From Teichococcus aestuarii (lineage in GTDB: Bacteria > Pseudomonadota > Alphaproteobacteria > Acetobacterales > Acetobacteraceae), in NCBI RefSeq assembly GCF_003116135.1, contig NZ_PDOA01000003.1:62001-126000 (forward strand): 64,000 nt of DNA. The letters are read 5' to 3'. The notes under the pieces are model-generated. The model had not been told where the DNA came from and did no database searches. It was given only the letters and a program-made list of their open reading frames with translations. A program made the position numbers and the translations under genes. Below, in pieces: positions 44,967 to 54,020 of this stretch (positions within the stretch are counted from its first letter, which is position 1; every line of letters begins with the position of its first letter).

Positions 44967-46478
44967 ATGCTCGACCGCCCGAACCCCGCCCCGGAGGCCC
45001 CCTGCCTGGACCCCTTCGCCCTGGCGAAGGCGCTCTCGGGCGTGCATTTCATCGGCGGCCGCTACACCCCGGCCCGCTCGGGCCGCACCTTCGCGGTGGT
45101 GAACCCCGCCACCGGCGGGACGGTGGCCGAGGCGGCGGACGGGGATGCCGCGGATGTCGAGGCCGCGGTGGCCGAGGCGGCGCGCGCGCAGAAGGAATGG
45201 GCCAAGGTGCCCGCCCGCAAGCGCGGCGCGCTGGTGCACAAGGCGGCGCAGCTGATCCGCGAGCATGTCGAGGAGCTGTCGCGGCTGGTGGCGCTCGAGA
45301 CCGGCAAGGCGCTGCGCACGGAGAGCCGCGTCGAGGCCAACAACGTGGCCGACATCTTCGAGTTCTTCGGCGGCCTCGGCGGCGAGATCAAGGGCGAGAC
45401 GGTGCCCTTCGCGCCGGAGGTGCTGAACATCACGGTGCGCGAGCCGCTCGGCGTGGTGGGTGCCATCATCCCCTGGAACATCCCGATGATGCTGATGGCG
45501 CTGAAGGCGGCGCCCGCGCTGGTCGCCGGCAACAGCATCGTCGTCAAGTCGGCGGAGGAGGCGCCGCTCGCGGTGCTGCGCATCGTCGAGCTGATGAACC
45601 GCGTGCTGCCGGCGGGCGTGTTCAACATCCTCTCCGGCCAGGGGCCGGAATGCGGCGCGCCGCTCGTCGAACATAAGCTCGTGAAGAAGGTGACCTTCAC
45701 CGGCTCGGTCGAGACCGGCAAGATCATCTACCGCGCGGCGGCGGAGAAGCTCATCCCCGTCACGCTCGAACTCGGCGGCAAGTCGCCGATGATCGTCTTC
45801 GCCGATTGCGATTTCGAAAAGACCGTGCAGGGCGCGCTGACCTCCATGCGCTTCACCCGCCAGGGGCAGAGCTGCACGGCGGCCAGCCGCATCTTCGTCG
45901 AGCGCCCGATCTACGAGAAGTTCGTGGCCGAGATGGCCAAGCGGGTCGATGCCATGGTGATGGGCGACCCGCTGGACGAGAAGACCGACATCGGCACCAT
46001 CATCTCGCCCGGCCAGTTCGAGAAGGTGCAGGGCTTCATCGAGGAGGGGAAGGCCACCGCCGGCGCCGAGGGCCGCGCCTGCTCGGCGATGCCCGCCGAT
46101 CCCGCGCTGAAGAAGGGGCTGTTCATCCAGCCGCACATCTTCACCGGGCTCGACAAGGAGAGCCGCCTGGTGCGCGAGGAGATTTTCGGCCCCGTCACCG
46201 TCGTGTTTCCCTTCGACGACGCGGAGGCGGTGCTGGAGGCGGCCAACGACACCGAGTTCGGCCTCGCCGCGAGCGTCTGGACCAACAACCTCAAGATCGC
46301 GCTCGGCTTCGCCCACCGCATCGAGGCGGGGCTGGTGCAGGTGAACCAGAACCTCGTCGTGCAGCCGAACCTTTCCTATGGCGGCGTGAAGGCCTCGGGC
46401 CTCGGCAAGGAGGCGAGCCTGGAATCGATGCTCGAGCACTTCACGCACAAGAAGACCATCATGGTGAACATGGCCTGA
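44967..46478 (+). CDS. Aldehyde dehydrogenase (NAD(P)-dependent)
   Basis: A 503-residue aldehyde dehydrogenase. The catalytic Cys303 lies in RQGQSCTAASRIF, the general base Glu in TLELGGKSPMIV, and the cofactor site at GVVGAIIPWNIPMM and FTGSVETGK. AGGAGGAAA precedes the ATG. It is divergent from the malonate regulator and ends in a 14-bp hairpin. Malonate semialdehyde is a possible substrate given the neighbourhood, but this is only an inference; the family is broad. Confidence 0.9.
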   Translation: MLDRPNPAPEAPCLDPFALAKALSGVHFIGGRYTPARSGRTFAVVNPATGGTVAEAADGDAADVEAAVAEAARAQKEWAKVPARKRGALVHKAAQLIREHVEELSRLVALETGKALRTESRVEANNVADIFEFFGGLGGEIKGETVPFAPEVLNITVREPLGVVGAIIPWNIPMMLMALKAAPALVAGNSIVVKSAEEAPLAVLRIVELMNRVLPAGVFNILSGQGPECGAPLVEHKLVKKVTFTGSVETGKIIYRAAAEKLIPVTLELGGKSPMIVFADCDFEKTVQGALTSMRFTRQGQSCTAASRIFVERPIYEKFVAEMAKRVDAMVMGDPLDEKTDIGTIISPGQFEKVQGFIEEGKATAGAEGRACSAMPADPALKKGLFIQPHIFTGLDKESRLVREEIFGPVTVVFPFDDAEAVLEAANDTEFGLAASVWTNNLKIALGFAHRIEAGLVQVNQNLVVQPNLSYGGVKASGLGKEASLESMLEHFTHKKTIMVNMA

Positions 46479-46492
46479 GGCCGTTCGCCGAC

Positions 46493-46531
46493 ATCGCCCG
46501 CTTCGTAAGTTTTCGTCACGAAGCGGGCGAT
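46493..46531 (+). terminator. 14-bp hairpin after the aldehyde dehydrogenase gene
   Basis: ATCGCCCGCTTCGT (46493-46506) and ACGAAGCGGGCGAT (46518-46531) pair perfectly around an 11-nt loop, AAGTTTTCGTC. The remaining 130 bases before the kinase gene hold no other feature I can name. Confidence 0.65.
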
Positions 46532-46663
46532 ACTGCGGGGGCCGTGGCCTGAACAACGCAATGTGCTTCGCGCGCCGCAGGGGTTTCGGCTAGGCCGGTC
46601 ACGCCTGCCTGAATTGTCCTGCGCGGTCATCTGGGGGCAGGCAGCCTCAGAGATTGGCATGGC

Positions 46664-48928
46664 ATGAGCACTGGAAAGCTGCAGGACAGGACCGCGCCGA
46701 AACCCCGAAGACCTGCCCGCTTCCGTGTCCACATCCTGCGGCTGGTGCTCGCCACGGCGCTGCCGCTGGTGGCACTCTCGGCCGGCCTCGCGGTGTGGAC
46801 GGCGCAGGAGCAGCGCGGCGACATGCTGCGCGCCATGGCAGACACCGCCAACGCGTTGCAGCTCGCGGTCGACCGCGAGCTGCGCGTCACCATCGCGGCG
46901 TTGGAGGTGCTTTCCACCTCGCCCGACCTCGACCGCGCCCTGCAGCAGGAGGCGGCGGAGCAGGCGCTGGCCTCGTTCCACGCCCAGGCCTCGGCGCTGG
47001 TGGCGCGCCGCACGGCGGCGCTGCTGAATGTCAGCCTCTACTCGGTCGGGACAGCCCGCCAGGTGCTGAACACGCTGGTGGTCCCCGGCGCGGTGCTGCC
47101 GGCCGGCCGGCCGATGCGCTTCCCGCCCCGCCCGGAGACCGCCGGGCAGGAGGCCCCCGCCTTCATGCGCGCCGTGCTGCAGGGGGACGAGCCCTATGTC
47201 TCGGACCTCTACTGGCCGGCCCTGGCGCGCAACTGGGTGGTGGCCGTGGCCCTGCCGGTGCGGCGGGAGGGGCGCACCATCGCCGTGCTGGCGGCCAATC
47301 TCCGCCCCGAGGGCATTGCCCGCATCCTGCAGGACCAGTCGCCGCCGCCGGGCTGGATCGCCTCCGTGGTGGACCGCTCCGGCATCGTCGTCGCGCGCTC
47401 GCTGGAGCAGGAGGTGTGGCTCGCGCAGCCCGCCACGCCGGAGATCCGCGCCTTCCTGCAGGCCGGCCAGGGCCGGGGCGGGCTGGTCCGCACCCATTCC
47501 TACGACAAGGTGCCGGTCTACGCCGCGGTCCGCCGCACCGGCACCATGCCCTGGATGGTGGTCTACGCGGCGCCGCGCCTGCAGGTGGACGGCCCGCTCT
47601 GGCGGGCGCTCGGCCTCGCCAGCGTGGGCGGGCTGTGCGCCGCCCTCCTGGCCGCGCTGGCCGCGCTGTGGCTCGGCCGCATACTGGGGCGGGAGATCGA
47701 GGGGCTGGGCATCGACGCCGCCGCCGTCGCCCTGGCGGAGGCACCGCCCCCGGCCCGTGCCTCCGCCACGGTGCGGGAGGTGGCCATGGCGCGGGCCAGC
47801 CTGATCCGCGCCGGCGAGGCGCTGCGCCTGCGCGCCCGTGCCAAGCGGGAGGCCGAGGCCAACCAGGCGCTGCTGGTGCGCGAGGTGGACCACCGCGCCA
47901 AGAACGCGCTGGCCGTGGCCCTTTCCCTGGTGCGGCTGGCCCCGCGCGACGTACCGCCGGAGCGCTTCGCCACCTCGGTGGAGGGGCGTGTCGCCGCCAT
48001 GGCGCGGGCGCACGCGCTGCTGGCCAGCCATGCCTGGCTGGGGGCCGAGCTGCGCGCGGTGGCGGAGGGCGAGCTGGCCGCGCACCAGGGCGCCGTCCGC
48101 ATCGACGGCCCGCCGGCCCGCATCGCCGCGATCGCCGTGCAGCCGCTGTCCATGCTGCTGCATGAGATGTCCGCCAATGCGGTGCGGCATGGCGCGCTGA
48201 GCCACCCGGAGGGACGCCTCTCGCTGAGTTGGGCCTTCACCGGCCAGGATGGCGGGCTGCGCCTGTTGTGGGAGGAGAGCGGCGTGCCGCAGGCCGACAC
48301 CGCGCCGCCCGACCTGCCGCCACCGCGCCCCGGCTTCGGGCTCCGGCTGGTGCGGCAACTGGCCGAGCGGCAGCTGGGCGGCCTGCTGCGCCTGGTCTGG
48401 GGCGAGGATGGGCTGCGCGCCTCCCTCACCCTGCCGGCCCGGCATGTCAGCGCGCCGGACGGCCCCGCCTGGCGCACCGCCGCGCCGATCCTGGCCACCC
48501 CGGCCGAGGCCGCCACGGCGCTGCTGCCGCTGATCGACGACCCCTCCTCTCCGCCCAGCGTGCTGGTGGTGGAGGATGAGTCGATGCTGGCACTGGAGGC
48601 GGCGGTGCTGCTGCAGGAGATGGGCTGCACGCCGGTGGGCCCGGCGCACACCCTGCAGGAGGCGCTGGCCCTGGCAGCCGGCACGCCGCGGCTGAGCGCC
48701 GCGTTGCTGGACGTGAACCTGGCCGGCGAGGTGGTCTTCCCGCTCGCCGAGGTGCTGCGGGCGCGGCAGGTGCCCATCATCTTCATCACCGGCTATGGCA
48801 GCGATGCCGAGCTGTCCGTCCATGCCGCGGCGGCCACGGCGGTGCTGCGCAAGCCCTATGCGCGCGGCGCCCTGGCCGAGGCGCTGGGCCGTGCCCTGCG
48901 CCACCGCCCGGAGCCGGGCACCGCCTGA
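46664..48928 (+). CDS. HWE-type sensor histidine kinase with fused receiver domain
   Basis: A 754-residue membrane kinase. A first membrane helix (about 24-44) and a second near 310-330 bracket a periplasmic dCache-like sensor. The phosphoacceptor His410 lies in REVDHRAKNALAV. The ATPase domain has LLHEMSANAVRHGALS, LLWEESG with the W-E of the HWE family, and GFGLRLV. A C-terminal receiver domain holds the phosphoacceptor Asp683 in LLDVNLAGEV and Lys in VLRKPYARG. No separate response regulator is adjacent. Relatives act in general stress or light signalling. Confidence 0.88.
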   Translation: MSTGKLQDRTAPKPRRPARFRVHILRLVLATALPLVALSAGLAVWTAQEQRGDMLRAMADTANALQLAVDRELRVTIAALEVLSTSPDLDRALQQEAAEQALASFHAQASALVARRTAALLNVSLYSVGTARQVLNTLVVPGAVLPAGRPMRFPPRPETAGQEAPAFMRAVLQGDEPYVSDLYWPALARNWVVAVALPVRREGRTIAVLAANLRPEGIARILQDQSPPPGWIASVVDRSGIVVARSLEQEVWLAQPATPEIRAFLQAGQGRGGLVRTHSYDKVPVYAAVRRTGTMPWMVVYAAPRLQVDGPLWRALGLASVGGLCAALLAALAALWLGRILGREIEGLGIDAAAVALAEAPPPARASATVREVAMARASLIRAGEALRLRARAKREAEANQALLVREVDHRAKNALAVALSLVRLAPRDVPPERFATSVEGRVAAMARAHALLASHAWLGAELRAVAEGELAAHQGAVRIDGPPARIAAIAVQPLSMLLHEMSANAVRHGALSHPEGRLSLSWAFTGQDGGLRLLWEESGVPQADTAPPDLPPPRPGFGLRLVRQLAERQLGGLLRLVWGEDGLRASLTLPARHVSAPDGPAWRTAAPILATPAEAATALLPLIDDPSSPPSVLVVEDESMLALEAAVLLQEMGCTPVGPAHTLQEALALAAGTPRLSAALLDVNLAGEVVFPLAEVLRARQVPIIFITGYGSDAELSVHAAAATAVLRKPYARGALAEALGRALRHRPEPGTA

Positions 48929-48963
48929 GGCGGCGCGGCGGCGGTTCAAAAGCCGCCCCGCGC

Positions 48964-50274
48964 ATGGCAGGGTGGGCGCCCATGCGCCTTCCCCTCCCCG
49001 CGATCGCCAGCGACCGCCGATTCCTCATCATGCTGGCCCTTGGCTTCTCCGCCGGGGTTCCGCTGCCGCTCACCGCCTTCGTGCTGCGGCAGTGGATGTC
49101 GGAAGCCAACATTCCGCTCACCGCCATCGGGCTGACGGCGCTGATCGGCCTCTCCTACTCGCTGAAATTCCTCTGGGCGCCGCTGATCGACCATGCGGCG
49201 CCGCCCTTCTTCCGCCGCTGGGGCCGGCGGCGCGGCTGGCTGGCCAGCATCCAGCCGGTGCTGGCGCTCGCCATCCTGGCGCTCGGCTTCACCAACCCGG
49301 CCGTGGCGCCGGAGATCACGGTGGCGGTCGCGGTGCTGGTGGCCTTCCTCTCCGCCAGCCAGGACATCGTGGTGGATGCCTACCGCATCGAGTTCCTGGA
49401 GGAGCGGCAACAGGGCCTCGGCCTCGCCTACTATGTCTGGGGCTATCGCGGCGCGCTGCTGGCCTCCAACGCCGGCGCGCTGACGGTGGCCGAGTTCGCC
49501 GGCTGGACGGCAGCCTTCGCCTATTGCGCGGCGCTGGTGGGCATCGGCTTCGTCGCGGTGTGGCGCGGGCCGGAGCCGGCGGCGGCGCCCGCCTCGGCGC
49601 TGGGCTGGTCGGCGCGGCTGCGCGCCGCGGTGGTGGACCCCTTCGCCGATTTCGTCCGCCGCCCCTACTGGCTCTGGATCCTGCTGTTCATCGCCCTGTT
49701 CAAGCTGGGCGAGGCGCTGGCGGGGGTGATGACGGCGCCCTTCTACCGCGATCTCGGCTTCTCCCGCACCGAGGTGGCGGCGGTCTCCAGCGTGTTCGGC
49801 CTGTTCGCCACGCTGCTCGGCGCGCTGGCGGGGGGCTGGCTGGTGGTGCGCATCGGCACCGCCCGCGCCCTGGTGCTGACCGGCCTGACGCAGATGCTCT
49901 CCAACCTGATGTACGTGGCGCTCGCCCATGCCGGGCACGACATGCCCATGCTCTGGGCCCAGGTGGGCGTCGAGAACTTCACCGACGGCCTGGCCGACGC
50001 CGCCTTCGTCACCTACCTCTCCAGCCTCACCAGCCGCGCCTTCACCGCCACGCAATACGCGCTGCTCTCCTCGCTGGCGGCGGTGCCGCTGCGCACGCTG
50101 GGCGCCAGTTCCGGCTCCCTCGCCGAATGGCTGGGCTGGGCGGATTTCTTCCTGCTCACCACCTTCGCGGCGCTGCCGGCCATGGGGGTCATGCTGTTCC
50201 TGCTGGCACGTCTGCCGCCGGCGCGGCGACACCCGCCGGAAGAGAGTTCGGCGCTGCCTGCATCGGAAAGCTGA
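48964..50274 (+). CDS. AmpG-like MFS transporter (muropeptide permease family)
   Basis: A 436-residue membrane protein of about 12-14 helices. AmpG-type segments are GFSAGVPLPLTAFVLRQWMSEANIPL, LKFLWAPLIDHAAPPFFRRWGRRRGWL, and ASQDIVVDAYRIEFLEERQQGLG. AmpG imports 1,6-anhydro-muropeptides for recycling. The start could be ATG 48964 or 48982. It follows the kinase gene by 35 nt. Confidence 0.85.
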   Translation: MAGWAPMRLPLPAIASDRRFLIMLALGFSAGVPLPLTAFVLRQWMSEANIPLTAIGLTALIGLSYSLKFLWAPLIDHAAPPFFRRWGRRRGWLASIQPVLALAILALGFTNPAVAPEITVAVAVLVAFLSASQDIVVDAYRIEFLEERQQGLGLAYYVWGYRGALLASNAGALTVAEFAGWTAAFAYCAALVGIGFVAVWRGPEPAAAPASALGWSARLRAAVVDPFADFVRRPYWLWILLFIALFKLGEALAGVMTAPFYRDLGFSRTEVAAVSSVFGLFATLLGALAGGWLVVRIGTARALVLTGLTQMLSNLMYVALAHAGHDMPMLWAQVGVENFTDGLADAAFVTYLSSLTSRAFTATQYALLSSLAAVPLRTLGASSGSLAEWLGWADFFLLTTFAALPAMGVMLFLLARLPPARRHPPEESSALPASES

Positions 50275-50320
50275 GTCGCGGCGTTACAGAGGTCCCGCAC
50301 TCGCACCGGAGGCCCTGCCC

Positions 50321-51121
50321 GTGCCATCCCATCGCCATGCGCTCGAGATGTTCGCGCGGCTCGGCTACGCCGCGCGCGGCGCGGTCAGCCTGATTATCGG
50401 CTCGCTGGCGCTGCTGGCGGCCGTCGGGCCCGGCGGCCAGGCCACAGGCTCGAAGGGGGCGCTGCGGGAGCTGCTGCTGCACCCCTTCGGCGGCGTCCTG
50501 CTGGGCGTGGTGGGGCTCGGCCTGTTCGGCTTCGCCCTGTGGCGGGCCCTGCAGGGGCTGCTCGATGCCGACAACCATGGCCACGGCGCCAAGGCGCTGG
50601 CCATCCGTGGCGGCGCCCTGATCTCGGCGGTCGCCTATACCGGCCTCGGCATCTCCGCCTTCGGCCTCCTGCTCGGCCGCGGCGGCGGCGGCGGCGGCGA
50701 CGACCAGTCGGCGCAGGACTGGACGCGCTGGCTGCTGGCCAAGCCGGCGGGCGAGGTGCTGGTGGCGCTGATCGGGCTGATCGTCATGGGGGTGGGCGTG
50801 GCGATGCTGGCGCGCGGCTGGCGCGCCTCCTTCACCCGCCACCTGCGCTGCCCCGCCGAGGCCTCCCACTGGGTGGTGCCGCTCGGCCGGCTCGGCTTCG
50901 CGGCGCGCGGGGTGGTGTTCCTCATCATCGGGCTGTTCCTGGTGGTGGCCGCCTGGCAGTCCGACCCGCAGGAGGTGCGCGGCCTGGGCAGCGCCCTGCT
51001 GGCCCTCCAGGCGCAGCCCTTCGGCCGCGTGCTGTTCGGGGTGGTGGCGCTGGGCCTGGCCGCCTTCGGCGCCTTCGAGTTCGCGGAGGCGCGCTACCGC
51101 CGCATCGACGCGCCCGGCTGA
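50321..51121 (+). CDS. DUF1206 family membrane protein
   Basis: A 266-residue protein built from three repeated units of about 90 residues, each with two membrane helices and an ARxGYxARG-like start (FARLGYAARGAVSLIIG, LAIRGGALISAVAYTGLG and GRLGFAARGVVFLIIG). It is the DUF1206 family, function unknown. The GTG start at 50321 follows CCGGAGG at 8 nt; no ATG is as well placed. A Gly-rich loop GRGGGGGGDD lies in the second unit. Confidence 0.85.
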   Translation: MPSHRHALEMFARLGYAARGAVSLIIGSLALLAAVGPGGQATGSKGALRELLLHPFGGVLLGVVGLGLFGFALWRALQGLLDADNHGHGAKALAIRGGALISAVAYTGLGISAFGLLLGRGGGGGGDDQSAQDWTRWLLAKPAGEVLVALIGLIVMGVGVAMLARGWRASFTRHLRCPAEASHWVVPLGRLGFAARGVVFLIIGLFLVVAAWQSDPQEVRGLGSALLALQAQPFGRVLFGVVALGLAAFGAFEFAEARYRRIDAPG

Positions 51122-51131
51122 GCCGGGGCGC

Positions 51132-54020
51132 TCAGCGCTCCGCCCGCCAGCGCAGCCAGGGCGCCAGCTCCGGAACACGGCGCGGCAGGGGCAGCGGCCC
51201 GGTCAGGCGCAGGCCGAATTCCGGCCCCTCCGCGTCGCGCAGCGCCAGCATCAGGTCCATGCCAGCCCGTGCCAGGTCCACCTCGCCGGCCAGGGTGGCG
51301 CCAGCCGTCTCGGCCATGGCCATGCGCCCCTGCTCCAGCACCGCGCGCCCGGACTGGATGCGCGCGGCGAGGTCGAATGCCTCGAAGGCGGTTGCGCCAT
51401 CGCCCAGCGCGGCCCGCAGCCCGGCCTCGGCGGTGCCGGAATCGGTACGCTCGGCGGCGGCCAGGGCCCCGCGCAGGTCGGCGCCGGCGAGGATGCCGTC
51501 GCGCACCGAGAACCGCGCCTGGCCTTCCAGCGTGGCGAGCAGGGCGGCGGGGCTGTGGCCCGTGGCGCGCAGCCGCACCTCCCCCTCCACCCGCCCGGCC
51601 GAGAGGTCGAGCGGCAGGCCGGTGAGCGGGCCGGTCAGGGCGACACCCGAGACATTGCCCTGCACGGCCAGGGTGGGCGGGCTGGCGGCACCGTCCAGCC
51701 GCAGCGCGCCGGAGAGGCGCCCGCCGGCAAGCTGGCCGCGGAGGCCCTCCAGCGCGAGGGTGCCATCCTGCAGGCGCAGCGTGGCGGAAGCCTGCTCCAG
51801 CACCGGCAGCCCCACCGGCTCCACGCGCTGCGCCGCCAGCGCCAGCTCGGCATCCAGCAGCTGGAGCCCTTCCAGCACCATCGGCTCGCGCGAGCGCCAG
51901 TCGAGGCCCGGCAGCAGCAGCCGCTCGGCCGAGACGCGCCCGGTCAGGCGTGGCTGGCGCGCGCCCTGCGCCAGGCTGAGCTGCCCGCTCAGCCGCAGCC
52001 CGGCGGCGACCAGGTCGAAATTCTCCGCCGTCAGCTCCTGCGGCGAGAGCGCGACATTGGCGATGAGCGAGAGCGAGCCCTCATCCAGCCAGCCAGGCAG
52101 GGCGAGGCTGGCCAGCTCCGCCAGCAGGCGGGGCGCGCCCGGGTGGCGCAGCGTCAGCGCGCCGGCGTAGCGCGGCAGGGCGAGGTCCAGCGTGCCGTTC
52201 AGCTCCGCCCGCAGGTCGCCCAGCTCCAGCCCGCCGCGCAGCGCCAGCGCGCCGGCGGGGCCGCTGCCGGAGAGCCGCAGCGAGAGTGGCGCCCCCGCGA
52301 TCGGCATGTGGTCCGGCCAGCCGCCGGGCAGCAGCGCCAGCAGCGGCGCCGCGACGGGAGCGCTCACTTCCAGCGCCAGGTCGGTCAGCCGCGGTGCCGG
52401 GCCGAGCTGCGCAACGCCAGAGAGGGCCAGCTCGCTCTCCGCCAGGCGGGCGGCGAGGCGGCGCGCGGTGAGGCGGCCATTCTCCAGCGCGGCGTCGGCG
52501 GAGAGGCCCTGGAAGGTCAGGCCGCGCCATTCAGCCTGCTCGGCGGAGAGGCGCAGATTGGCGTCGATGCCGGCCAGGCGCGCCTGGATGGCAGGCCAGC
52601 CGATGCCGGATGGCAGCCAGCCATCCAGCGCCAGCTTCTCGAAATTCAGCCCGAGTCCCAGCGCCGGCCGCGGGCCGAAGCGCAACACCCCGGCGCCGGA
52701 GACCCGGTTGCCGTCCAGCGTGGCGGTGAATTCAGGAATGGCCGCCTGGTTCTCGTCCAGCGTCAGGCGCAGCCTGCCCTCGCCACGGCGCAGGTGGGAG
52801 GGATCGGTGCCCTCCAGCGGCAGGCCAAGGGCGGCGAGGGTGGCGCGCAGCCCCTCGCCCCGGAAGCGCAGCGCCGCCTCCAGCCGGCCGGCGCCGGGCC
52901 GGCCGGTGGTGGCGCCGTCCAGCTCGATCTCGGTGTCGCCCGGCAGCAGGGCGCCGATATTGGTCAGCGTCAGGCGCTCGCCATCCAGGGAGAGGGCGCC
53001 GCGCAGCCGGCGCAGCGTCACGCCGCGCAGCTGGGCGGCCTCCGCCGTCAGGTCCAGGCCGAATGGCAGGGGCGGCCCGCCGGCGCCACGCAGCGCCGCC
53101 ACCCACGGGTCCAGTTCCACCCGGCCGGTCTGCAGCGCGATGTCGAGGCGCGGCACGGGGCTGACGCGCAGCGTGGCGGCGCCGCGCGCCGGGCTGCCGG
53201 CGATGTCGAGGCTCAGATCCTCCGCCGCCAGCAGCTCGGCCGTGACGCTGAGCCGGCCGCGCAGCCGGAAGCTGCCCGGCGGCGCCGGCAGCAGCGCCGC
53301 GAGGTCGCTGCCGCCGCCCTGCAGGCTGCCCTCGAAGCCACCCTCCGGCAGCAGCACGCCGCTGGCGGAGACGGAGGCGCGGGCGCCGCTCAGCGTCAGC
53401 GCCAGCGGCGCGATGCCATCCCAGCCCGGGCGGCCGAGCGTGGTCTCGAAGGCCACCTCGGTCTGCCGCCAGCGGAACTGGCCGTCGATGCGCAGCGCAT
53501 CGGCCGGGCCGCCGGCGGCGAGATCGGCCTCCACCTGCTCCAGCGCCACCTGGCCGAGGATGATGCGGGAATCCTGGATGCGGCCCTGCAACCCGGTGAG
53601 CCAGGGTGGCGGGCGGAAGGGCTGGCCGGGCGCCGGCGGCCAGGGCAGGCGGATCTCGGCGCCGACCACCGCCACCTCGCGCGGCTCCAGCTCCAGCCGC
53701 AGCAGGGCAGCCCAATCCAGCCGCAGCCGCAGCGCCCGCGCCTCGATCGAGATCTCGCCATCCGGCCCGCCGATGGTGACGCCGCCCGCCTCCAGCATGG
53801 GCTGCGGCAGCAGCGCCAGCCGCACCGGGCCGGCCAGCGTCACCGGCTGGCCGAGCCGGCCGGCGGCGAGGATGGCCAGTCGGTCGCGGTGCTCGTTCCA
53901 GTCCGTCAGGCGCGGGCCGAACCACAGGCCGGCCAGCACCAGCAGCGGCAGCAGCGCCAGCGCGCCCAGGGCCAGCCAGCGGCCGCGCCCGGGCGGGGCG
54001 GATGGCGCGGGCCGTGGCAT
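51132..54020 (-). CDS. AsmA family protein
   Basis: A 962-residue inner-membrane anchored protein. One helix (about residues 14-32) is followed by AsmA N-terminal sequence (HRDRLAILAAGRLGQPVTLAGPVRL and VTIGGPDGEISIEARALRLRL) and a large beta-rich region. The C-terminal AsmA domain has VEGEVRLRATGHSPAALLATLEGQARFSVRDGIL. Such proteins bridge the periplasm for lipid transport. The start codon overlaps the stop of the oxoprolinase gene by one base (TGATG), an odd partner. Confidence 0.87.
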   Translation of the reverse strand: MPRPAPSAPPGRGRWLALGALALLPLLVLAGLWFGPRLTDWNEHRDRLAILAAGRLGQPVTLAGPVRLALLPQPMLEAGGVTIGGPDGEISIEARALRLRLDWAALLRLELEPREVAVVGAEIRLPWPPAPGQPFRPPPWLTGLQGRIQDSRIILGQVALEQVEADLAAGGPADALRIDGQFRWRQTEVAFETTLGRPGWDGIAPLALTLSGARASVSASGVLLPEGGFEGSLQGGGSDLAALLPAPPGSFRLRGRLSVTAELLAAEDLSLDIAGSPARGAATLRVSPVPRLDIALQTGRVELDPWVAALRGAGGPPLPFGLDLTAEAAQLRGVTLRRLRGALSLDGERLTLTNIGALLPGDTEIELDGATTGRPGAGRLEAALRFRGEGLRATLAALGLPLEGTDPSHLRRGEGRLRLTLDENQAAIPEFTATLDGNRVSGAGVLRFGPRPALGLGLNFEKLALDGWLPSGIGWPAIQARLAGIDANLRLSAEQAEWRGLTFQGLSADAALENGRLTARRLAARLAESELALSGVAQLGPAPRLTDLALEVSAPVAAPLLALLPGGWPDHMPIAGAPLSLRLSGSGPAGALALRGGLELGDLRAELNGTLDLALPRYAGALTLRHPGAPRLLAELASLALPGWLDEGSLSLIANVALSPQELTAENFDLVAAGLRLSGQLSLAQGARQPRLTGRVSAERLLLPGLDWRSREPMVLEGLQLLDAELALAAQRVEPVGLPVLEQASATLRLQDGTLALEGLRGQLAGGRLSGALRLDGAASPPTLAVQGNVSGVALTGPLTGLPLDLSAGRVEGEVRLRATGHSPAALLATLEGQARFSVRDGILAGADLRGALAAAERTDSGTAEAGLRAALGDGATAFEAFDLAARIQSGRAVLEQGRMAMAETAGATLAGEVDLARAGMDLMLALRDAEGPEFGLRLTGPLPLPRRVPELAPWLRWRAER

